Of a stretch of DNA of 5,393 nt, positions 1-4,937 are shown one piece after another. The stretch comes from an uncultured Prevotella sp. (GTDB taxonomy: Bacteria > Bacteroidota > Bacteroidia > Bacteroidales > Bacteroidaceae), in NCBI GenBank assembly GCA_900546345.1, contig URCI01000085.1, positions 1 through 5,393 of the forward strand, read 5' to 3'. Every line of letters begins with the position of its first letter. The first letter of the stretch is position 1. A program made the translations under genes and the position numbers. The notes under the pieces are model-generated. The model did not search any database and was not told the origin of the DNA. It worked only from the letters and a program-made list of their open reading frames with translations.

Positions 1-597
1 GTTGCCGCGGGAGAAGATCTCGTAGTACGACTGTCCGTAGTTGGGCGAGAAGGCCATGCCGATGAGGGGCAGGGTCACGTCGTAGTGCAGGGCGAGTGGG
101 TGGTGCCCCGTGCGCAGCTGCCAGGAGAGGCGTGCGGTGGGGTCGATGCTCAGCGCGATGCGTGCCTGTGCCGGGTTGTTGCTGTTGCGGGTGTCATAGG
201 CACCGCCGAGTGTGCCGTCGATGGCACCTCCGGCGAGCAGCGTCAGCCGTGGGGCAGCCCAGTGCCAGCGATACATCCATCCGAGCCTTAGGTTGTAGAG
301 CAGGGTGAGCAGCGAGTTGTCGTTGCCGCGTGTGCCGGCCACGCCGACGAGCACGTGGTGGACGGTCTCGCGGACGATGTGGCTGCTGTCACGGCGGCTG
401 AGCGACTGGGAGAGATAGCCAAACTCGGTGCCCGTGAACTTCTCCTGGGAGAGATAGGTATCGAGGATGTCGGTGTAGCCCACACTCAGTTGCCCGGCCC
501 GCTCACGCTCCGTGGCATGTTGAGTGGGCTGACGCTCCTGGGCCGCGAGGCTGGCAGCGATGGTGGCGATGGCGATGGTTGTGGTTAGTCTATTCAT
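1..597 (-). CDS. DUF3316-type secreted / probable outer-membrane protein (3' part missing)
   Basis: The reading frame is open from ATG at 597 to the window edge: 199 codons, no stop, so the C-terminal part is missing (family members I recall are about 260-275 aa). The N-terminus (MNRLTTTIAIATIAASLAAQ) is a typical signal peptide: one Arg, a hydrophobic stretch, and a likely cleavage site near Ala18/Ala19. The mature part has motifs I associate with the Bacteroidetes family DUF3316: DILDTYLSQEKFTG near residues 43-56, NSNNPAQ near 140, and AFSPNYGQSYYEIFS near 182-196. Alternating aromatic/hydrophobic segments such as LGWMYRWHW suggest beta strands, so an outer-membrane barrel is plausible (inference). 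The function of the family is unknown to me. The start is supported by the signal peptide and by an in-frame stop at 631-633. It lies 131 bp downstream of parC on the same strand with no recognisable promoter between, so read-through from parC is possible. Confidence 0.78.
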   Translation of the reverse strand, partial: MNRLTTTIAIATIAASLAAQERQPTQHATERERAGQLSVGYTDILDTYLSQEKFTGTEFGYLSQSLSRRDSSHIVRETVHHVLVGVAGTRGNDNSLLTLLYNLRLGWMYRWHWAAPRLTLLAGGAIDGTLGGAYDTRNSNNPAQARIALSIDPTARLSWQLRTGHHPLALHYDVTLPLIGMAFSPNYGQSYYEIFSRGN

Positions 598-600
598 ATA

Positions 601-701
601 GATGGTTTTGCGATCCTCCCGAGCCCTCCTCTAGCTCCCCCCAGGGGGGGAGAAAGGCGATACCCGAGTGTTCGGGGTGTTGATGGTTTTGCGATCCTCC
701 C
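601..701. repeat. 20-bp direct repeat pair (601-620 and 682-701)
   Basis: The 20-mer gatggttttgcgatcctccc occurs exactly twice, at 601-620 and 682-701. The left copy lies three bases upstream of the DUF3316 start codon, so on that mRNA it forms the 5' leader and offers a GGAGGA-like run about 14-18 bases before the ATG, rather far for a ribosome binding site. Between the copies lie a GC-rich hairpin element (621-652) and a small perfect hairpin with 5-bp stem (CCCGA 663-667, TCGGG 672-676). The last five bases of the right copy overlap the second GC-rich element. Confidence 0.85.
621..652 (+). repeat. 32-bp GC-rich palindromic extragenic element, copy 1
   Basis: The element consists of a 14-base tail (GAGCCCTCCTCTAG) followed by a perfect 8-bp stem, CTCCCCCC at 635-642 and GGGGGGAG at 645-652, with only AG between the arms. 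It matches copy 2 (697-728, opposite orientation) at 28 of 32 positions, the differences being two in the tail and the swapped two-base loop. This tail-plus-hairpin design resembles REP-type extragenic palindromes. It lies in the spacer upstream of the DUF3316 gene. The lack of a following T-run argues against a classical intrinsic terminator. Confidence 0.8.
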
Positions 702-728
702 CCCTCGGGGGGAGTTAGAGGGGGGCTC
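697..728 (-). repeat. 32-bp GC-rich palindromic extragenic element, copy 2, abutting the parC stop
   Basis: Read on the minus strand, the element begins at the base after the parC TAA (729-731) with tail GAGCCCCCCTCTAA, then stem CTCCCCCC (revcomp of 707-714), loop GA, and GGGGGGAG (revcomp of 697-704). It is the inverted partner of copy 1. In the parC transcript the stem begins 14 bases after the stop codon, so it could stabilise the 3' end or slow polymerase. No U-run follows (the next bases are GATCGCAAAACC), so I do not call it a rho-independent terminator. The two copies could also pair with each other into a stem of about 32 bp with a 44-base loop. Confidence 0.8.
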
Positions 729-3467
729 TTACTCCGGGAACAGGTTGAGCTGCCCCGTGATCTCGTCGATGACCTGCTGCTGTGACTTGCCGGCGTCAGG
801 GTCGAGGTTCTCCTCCGGACCTTTGTCCTCGGGAGTGTTGTCCTCCGGCTCCGGGTCAGGCTGTCTGAGCGGTTCGAGCTCTTCCACCTTGTCGACCTGC
901 CATGTGGCGATGCGCTTGCCCTTGGCCTTGAAGCCCTTCACGGCGATGAAGCTGTCCACGTCGATGTCCATCGGGGCGCGCGCGGCGTCAGCACCACCGA
1001 AGGTCACACGCACTCGCGGATAAACGGTGTCGGTGAGCAAGAGCAACTGGTTGTCGGGATTGTCGCCGAGGAAGTTCTGATGCTTGCGCATGGCCTCCAT
1101 CTGGAAGCGCTTGATATAAGCGTAGCCGTTGTTGTCGGCATCGAAGAGCACGGCCGTCCATACCTTGTCGGGCCGCCACTTCTCGATGATGCGGATGTTG
1201 TCCTCGTAGTGGTTGTTCTGGTCGAAGTCGGTGATGTAGAACTCGTTGTTGTCGAGCACCACGAGGATGCTGTCGCCGTCGTTGAACTCCCCGAGCAGTC
1301 GTCCGCGCTCCTCGTAGTTGATGCGGTTGACATCGGGATCGAACCATACCTTGCGGCCGCCGAGGGTGGAGTGTCCGTGGCTCTTGAGCGAGATGCGGTG
1401 GATGCTCTGCTTGGAGAGGAGGTTGCCGCGTGCGGTGCGCCCCTTGATGGCCACGTCGGAGAAGTCTTTGTCCATGAAGATGTTTTGTTTCTTCTTGGTG
1501 GGATCGGGGTCGAGGGTGACCTTGATGATCTCGGCCTCGCCGTTTGGGTTGGCGGTGAAGTAGAGCACGCGCGAGCCCGGCTTGCCCTGTGTGAGGTCGT
1601 AGTCGCGGTCGCGGATGATGCTGGTGATGTTGAAGCGCTTGATATAGTAGTAGCCCTGCCGTCCGTCGCGGTAGACGACGTTGTAGACGGTGCGCTTGTC
1701 GTTGCGCTTGAAGACCTGCACCCAGAGGATGTTCTTGCCCACGAAGATCTTGTCGGCCACGCGGATGACCTTGTACTTGCCGTCGCGGTAGAAGATGATG
1801 ATGTCGTCGAGGTCGGAGCAGTTGCACACAAACTCGTCTTTCTTCAGTCCTGTGCCCACGAAGCCATCCTGACGGTTGATATAGAGTTTCTCGTTGGCCT
1901 CGACCACCTTTGTGGAGTCGATATTCTCGAAGCTGCGGATCTCGGTGCGGCGCGGGTGGTCCTTGCCGTAGGTCTCCTTGAGATGTTGGAACCAGGCGAT
2001 GGTGACGTCGGTCATGTGTGCCAGGTCATGGTCGATGCCTTTGATCTCAGCTTTTATCTTCGCCATGAGCTGGTCGGCCTTGTCCTTATTATATTTCAGG
2101 ATACGCTGCATCTTGATCTCGAGCAGACGCAGGTAGTCGTCGCGCGTGATGTCGCGCAGCAACTGCTCTTTATAGGGTGTGAACTTCTCGTCGAGGAATT
2201 TCACGACGGCATCCTGGTTGGCAGCCTGCTCGAAGCGGCGCTCCTTGTACATGCGCTCCTCGATGAAGATGCGCTCCAGCGAGGCGAAGAAGAGCTGTTC
2301 CTGCAATTCTCCCTTGCGGATGAGCAGCTCCTTGCGCAGCAGGCCCATCGTGCGGTCGGTGCTGTGGCGCAGCACGTCGCTGACGGTGAGGAAGCACGGT
2401 TTGTTGTCCTCGATGACGCAGCAGTTGGGCGAAATATTAATCTCGCAGTCGGTGAAGGCATAGAGGGCGTCGATGGTCTTGTCGGACGAAGTGCCCGGGG
2501 TGAGCTGCACCTGAATCTCCACGTCACGGGCTGTCATGTCGATGACACGGCGTGCCTTGATCTTGCCTTTCTCGATGGCCTTGGTGATGGAGTCCTGCAG
2601 GGTAGCGGCCGTTTTGGAGAAGGGCACCTCGCGGATGACGAGCGTCTTGTTGTCGAGCTTGTCGATCTTGGCACGGACACGTACCACGCCGCCACGCTGC
2701 CCGTCGTTGTATTTGCTCACGTCGATGGCACCGCCGGTGGGGAAGTCGGGATAGAGATGGAATTCCTCGCCCTTGAGGTAGTGGATGGCAGCGTCGCAGA
2801 GCTCGTTGAAGTTATGGGGCAGTACCTTGCTGGAGAGTCCCACGGCGATACCGTCGGCGCCTTGTGCCAGCAGCAATGGGAACTTTACGGGCAGTGTCAC
2901 CGGCTCCTTGTTGCGGCCGTCGTAGCTCATCTGCCACTCGGTGGTCTTTGGGTTGAAGACCGTCTCAAGGGCAAACTTCGAGAGGCGCGCCTCGATATAT
3001 CGGGGAGCGGCGGCACGGTCACCGGTGAGGATGTTGCCCCAGTTGCCCTGCGTGTCGATGAGCAGATTCTTTTGTCCAAGCTGTACGAGAGCGTCGCCGA
3101 TGGAGGCGTCGCCGTGAGGGTGGAACTGCATGGTGTGTCCCACGATGTTGGCCACCTTGTTGTAGCGTCCATCGTCCATGCGCTTCAGCGAGTGAAGGAT
3201 ACGGCGCTGCACAGGTTTCAGTCCATCCTCGATCTGCGGCACAGCGCGCTCAAGGATGACATAGGAGGCATAGTCCAGAAACCAGTTCTTGTACATGCCG
3301 CTGAGATGATGCACGGCCGAGGCATCGAAGCGGTCGGCGGGCTTGTAGTCGGAGTGCTCGTCCTCGGTGAGCTCGTCGTCGTCGGATGGCTGTTCGCCCT
3401 CGTTGGGCTTGTTGTTGCTGCTATCTTTCAGCTCTTTATCTTTGTCTATAGTCTTGTCGTCGTCCAT
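729..3467 (-). CDS. parC: DNA topoisomerase IV subunit A (ParC), complete
   Basis: This is the DNA-cleaving subunit of a type IIA topoisomerase, which with ParE (not in this window) decatenates sister chromosomes. It has 912 aa. Residues 1-45 form an acidic, probably disordered tail. The winged-helix breakage domain follows: GLKPVQRRIL at 82-91, HPHGD at 116-120, and the catalytic Arg156-Tyr157 in APRYIEARLSK. DGIAVGLSS near 205-213 carries the isoleucine (Ile207) expected to intercalate DNA. A tower and a charged coiled-coil/C-gate region run to about 505. Residues about 512-865 look like the GyrA/ParC beta-pinwheel. I see no GyrA box (QRRGGKG), which favours ParC over GyrA. The C-terminus is an acidic Pro-rich linker (about 868-893) ending in QLNLFPE. 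The quinolone-region positions equivalent to E. coli GyrA Ser83 and Asp87 are Ala121 and Asp125. The start at 3467 fits the promoter, with a leader of about 20 bases; the next Met (58) would cut close to the core. Confidence 0.96.
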   Translation of the reverse strand: MDDDKTIDKDKELKDSSNNKPNEGEQPSDDDELTEDEHSDYKPADRFDASAVHHLSGMYKNWFLDYASYVILERAVPQIEDGLKPVQRRILHSLKRMDDGRYNKVANIVGHTMQFHPHGDASIGDALVQLGQKNLLIDTQGNWGNILTGDRAAAPRYIEARLSKFALETVFNPKTTEWQMSYDGRNKEPVTLPVKFPLLLAQGADGIAVGLSSKVLPHNFNELCDAAIHYLKGEEFHLYPDFPTGGAIDVSKYNDGQRGGVVRVRAKIDKLDNKTLVIREVPFSKTAATLQDSITKAIEKGKIKARRVIDMTARDVEIQVQLTPGTSSDKTIDALYAFTDCEINISPNCCVIEDNKPCFLTVSDVLRHSTDRTMGLLRKELLIRKGELQEQLFFASLERIFIEERMYKERRFEQAANQDAVVKFLDEKFTPYKEQLLRDITRDDYLRLLEIKMQRILKYNKDKADQLMAKIKAEIKGIDHDLAHMTDVTIAWFQHLKETYGKDHPRRTEIRSFENIDSTKVVEANEKLYINRQDGFVGTGLKKDEFVCNCSDLDDIIIFYRDGKYKVIRVADKIFVGKNILWVQVFKRNDKRTVYNVVYRDGRQGYYYIKRFNITSIIRDRDYDLTQGKPGSRVLYFTANPNGEAEIIKVTLDPDPTKKKQNIFMDKDFSDVAIKGRTARGNLLSKQSIHRISLKSHGHSTLGGRKVWFDPDVNRINYEERGRLLGEFNDGDSILVVLDNNEFYITDFDQNNHYEDNIRIIEKWRPDKVWTAVLFDADNNGYAYIKRFQMEAMRKHQNFLGDNPDNQLLLLTDTVYPRVRVTFGGADAARAPMDIDVDSFIAVKGFKAKGKRIATWQVDKVEELEPLRQPDPEPEDNTPEDKGPEENLDPDAGKSQQQVIDEITGQLNLFPE

Positions 3468-3492
3468 AAAAGTGATTGGCGTATGTTTCTTG

Positions 3493-3523
3493 CAAAGTTA
3501 ATAAAAAAGAAGAAGAAAGCAAA
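3493..3523 (-). promoter_or_regulatory. Bacteroidetes-type promoter of parC
   Basis: On the minus strand there is TTTG (revcomp of 3520-3523), exactly 19 bases, then TAACTTTG (revcomp of 3493-3500). This matches the Bacteroidetes primary-sigma consensus TTTG-N19-TAnnTTTG. The spacer is almost all pyrimidine. Transcription would start near 3486-3488, giving a leader of about 20 bases before the ATG at 3467, with no Shine-Dalgarno sequence, as is common in this phylum. Confidence 0.85.
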
Positions 3524-3533
3524 ATATTCTTTG

Positions 3534-3541
3534 TAACTTTG
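3534..3541 (+). promoter_or_regulatory. Divergent -7-like element (TAACTTTG), possible weak promoter
   Basis: TAACTTTG at 3534-3541 matches the Bacteroidetes -7 consensus on the plus strand, facing away from the parC promoter. No TTTG lies 19-21 bases upstream (that stretch is A/G-rich), so the promoter would be weak or need help. The ten bases 3534-3543 are the exact inverse of 3491-3500, the parC -7 region. A transcript would begin near 3548 and enter a 13-codon ORF, a repeat cluster and then antisense threonine aldolase sequence. Confidence 0.35.
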
Positions 3542-3559
3542 CACTAAAAACGGACACCC

Positions 3560-3601
3560 ATGAGGAAATACTTTAGCCATTACTTGGAAAAGACAGAGTA
3601 A
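3560..3601 (+). CDS. Possible 13-codon mini-ORF (MRKYFSHYLEKTE), uncertain
   Basis: An ATG at 3560 opens a 13-codon frame ending at TAA 3599-3601. It lies about 19 bases after the -7-like element TAACTTTG at 3534-3541, so it would be the first start codon on that transcript. The product would be a basic/aromatic peptide with no recognised family. There is no Shine-Dalgarno sequence. Its last four codons (AAG ACA GAG TAA) are the first copy of the downstream AGACAGAGTAA repeat, which suggests either chance or a remnant ORF end. A start and stop this close together occur often by chance. Confidence 0.15.
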   Translation: MRKYFSHYLEKTE

Positions 3602-3659
3602 GGGCTTTAAAGACAGAGTAACAGAGTAAGGCTTTTAATAAGACAGAGTAACAAAGTAA
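3591..3659. repeat. Short direct-repeat cluster, AGACAGAGTAA / ACAGAGTAA
   Basis: AGACAGAGTAA occurs exactly at 3591-3601, 3611-3621 and 3641-3651, offsets of 20 and 30 bases. Counting the shorter ACA(G/A)AGTAA, there are five copies starting at 3593, 3613, 3621, 3643 and 3651. Two units are followed by related AAGG(G)CTTT(T)A spacers. The cluster ends 9 bp before the end of the threonine aldolase gene and is the 3' flank of its minus-strand transcript, where it reads as repeated TTACTCTGT. I see no strong hairpin or intrinsic terminator in 3602-3668. The role is unknown. Confidence 0.85.
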
Positions 3660-3668
3660 ACATATAGC

Positions 3669-4721
3669 TTAGCAGACAGCCTCAAAGTTTCCATTGGCGA
3701 GTGCTTTCTCCAAGGTGTTGAGATCCTCGTCGCTTGTTGCCCAGCTGGTCACAAAGCGGCAGACAAGCTGCTTGTCGGGCCGTTGCTCCCATACCTCGAA
3801 GACTATACTTTTTGCGAGTTGCTGCTGCTGTTCGGGCGTGAGGATGACAAACTGCTGGTTGGTTGGTGAGTCGATGGCCAGCTGGACACCGTATTTGCGG
3901 AAGAGCGCCTTCATACGCATGGCCATGTCGATGGCGTGGCGCGAGATGCGGCCATAGAGATCGTCGGTGAAGAGCGTGTCGAACTGCAATCCGAGCATAC
4001 GTCCCTTGGCGAGCAGGGCTCCGTGGCGCTTGATGGTAGTGAAGAAACCGCGTGGCGGCCGCTGCTGCGAGAAGACCACGGCTTCGCCGAACATAGCGCC
4101 CACCTTTGTGCCTCCGATGTAGAAAGCGTCGCAGTGGTGAGCCAGGAAGGGCAGCGTCATGTCGGTGCCCTCGGCTGCCAGGCCGTAACCCAAACGGGCA
4201 CCATCGACATACAGAGCAAGGTGGTAGCGGCGGGCCATATCATAGAGTGCGCCAAGCTCCTCCTGAGAGTAGATGAGTCCCATCTCGGTGGGCAGCGTGA
4301 TGTAGATCATCCCCGGCTGCACTTCATGCTCATGGCTGGGATCGGCAAGGAAACGCTCCATATAGTCAGCCACCTGCTGCGCCGTGAGTTTCGTGTCGGC
4401 AGAGGGCAGGGCGAGAACCTTATGCCCGAATGCCTCCACGGCACCGGCCTCGTGCACGTTGATGTGTGCCATGTCGGTGGCAATGACACCCTCGCCCGGA
4501 GCGAGCAGCGCGTCGATCATCGTGGCGTTGGTCTGTGTGCCACCGATGAGGAAGTAGATGTCTGCGTTGCCCATCTGGCAGGCGTGACGGATCTTTTCTT
4601 TGGCCTGGTCGCAGTAGGGGTCGTTGCCGTAGCCACTGGTCTGCTCGTCATTGGTGTCGAAGAGGCGGTGCAGGATTTCGGGTTGCACGCCATTGTTATA
4701 ATCGCTTTCAAAAGAAACCAT
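3669..4721 (-). CDS. ltaE: Low-specificity L-threonine aldolase (PLP-dependent), complete
   Basis: This is a cytosolic pyridoxal-phosphate enzyme of the beta-eliminating lyase / threonine aldolase family (fold type I), expected to split L-threonine or L-allo-threonine into glycine and acetaldehyde. The protein is 350 aa, close to the usual 330-350. Visible landmarks are the phosphate-binding loop GGTQTN (60-65); His86 in DMAHINVHEAGA, matching the ring-stacking histidine; YVDGARLG (171-178) with Asp173 for the pyridine nitrogen and Arg176; and YIGGTKVGAMFGEAV with Lys206 as the Schiff-base lysine. C-terminal Arg322 lies in CRFVTSWAT, the region that usually binds the substrate carboxylate. 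The start at 4721 agrees with the family N-terminus (MVSFESDYNNG) and with the promoter upstream. It is a single-gene unit, convergent with nothing and divergent from pflB. Stereospecificity cannot be read from sequence alone, and other small beta-hydroxy amino acids may be substrates. Confidence 0.92.
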   Translation of the reverse strand: MVSFESDYNNGVQPEILHRLFDTNDEQTSGYGNDPYCDQAKEKIRHACQMGNADIYFLIGGTQTNATMIDALLAPGEGVIATDMAHINVHEAGAVEAFGHKVLALPSADTKLTAQQVADYMERFLADPSHEHEVQPGMIYITLPTEMGLIYSQEELGALYDMARRYHLALYVDGARLGYGLAAEGTDMTLPFLAHHCDAFYIGGTKVGAMFGEAVVFSQQRPPRGFFTTIKRHGALLAKGRMLGLQFDTLFTDDLYGRISRHAIDMAMRMKALFRKYGVQLAIDSPTNQQFVILTPEQQQQLAKSIVFEVWEQRPDKQLVCRFVTSWATSDEDLNTLEKALANGNFEAVC

Positions 4722-4761
4722 ATTGCTTACTGATTATTATTGCATTTTTGTTATGAACTTA

Positions 4762-4793
4762 CAAAGATAAGACTTTTAAATTGATTGAGCAAG
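4762..4793 (-). promoter_or_regulatory. Probable promoter of threonine aldolase gene
   Basis: On the minus strand TATCTTTG (revcomp of 4762-4769) matches the TAnnTTTG -7 element. Twenty bases upstream is CTTG (revcomp of 4790-4793), one mismatch from TTTG. Transcription would start near 4755-4757, leaving an A/T-rich leader of about 35 bases without a Shine-Dalgarno sequence. Confidence 0.65.
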
Positions 4794-4806
4794 AAAAGCA
4801 CGACTC

Positions 4807-4821
4807 ATCATTTCTTATGAT
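4807..4821. promoter_or_regulatory. Small inverted repeat upstream of the pflB promoter (possible regulator site)
   Basis: ATCAT (4807-4811) and ATGAT (4817-4821) form a 5+5 bp inverted repeat with a 5-base gap, ending 8 bp before the pflB -33 element. The position would suit an activator. The arms are short and A/T-rich, so chance is a fair explanation; they do not match the FNR box TTGAT-N4-ATCAA. Confidence 0.2.
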
Positions 4822-4829
4822 ACTTTTTA

Positions 4830-4861
4830 TTTGCGTATCTCGTGGAAATTGGCTACCTTTG
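4830..4861 (+). promoter_or_regulatory. Bacteroidetes-type promoter of pflB
   Basis: TTTG at 4830-4833, a 20-base spacer, and TACCTTTG at 4854-4861 match the phylum consensus closely. Transcription would start near 4866-4869, giving a leader of about 70 bases before the ATG at 4938. Confidence 0.82.
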
Positions 4862-4877
4862 CAGGCCTAATCAACGG

Positions 4878-4895
4878 GGTGTGTGCGCAAACACC
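4878..4895. promoter_or_regulatory. 18-bp imperfect palindrome in the pflB leader (operator or hairpin candidate)
   Basis: GGTGTGTGCGCAAACACC is symmetric about 4886/4887 with a single mismatched pair (4883 against 4890) and a central TGCGCA. It lies about 10-28 bases after the predicted pflB transcription start. As DNA it could bind a dimeric repressor; as RNA it could form a GGTGT/ACACC hairpin. It does not match the Rex, FNR or CRP consensus that I know, so no regulator is named. Confidence 0.45.
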
Positions 4896-4937
4896 ACTCC
4901 ACATTATTTATTTATCCTCAAAAATACAACCACGCTT

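Noticed and set aside
85..588. Short frames on the plus strand and in another minus frame over the DUF3316 gene
   Set aside because: The minus frame from 597 to 1 has a signal peptide and family motifs; the others are compositional shadows.
697..728. Rho-independent terminator for parC
   Set aside because: The stem is strong, but on the parC strand it is followed by GATCGCAAAACC and no U-run, and the same element recurs inverted at 621-652, so a repeat element is the better description.
1080..3536. An 818-codon open frame on the plus strand, antisense to parC
   Set aside because: It lies almost wholly opposite a clearly homologous parC. Its translation is low-complexity (Val/Leu/Ala/Asp/Glu-rich, as expected from reading GC-biased codons in reverse) and shows no domain I recognise. 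Long antisense frames are common in GC-rich third-position genes.
3936..4733. A 265-codon open frame on the plus strand, antisense to the threonine aldolase gene
   Set aside because: Same pattern: it mirrors a gene with all its catalytic motifs intact, has a Val/Gly/His-rich composition, and has no promoter or recognisable domain.
4781..4793. FNR-type box (TTGAT-N4-ATCAA) in the ltaE-pflB gap
   Set aside because: Only the left half TTGAT (4781-4785) is present; the right half reads CAAGA and does not complete the site.
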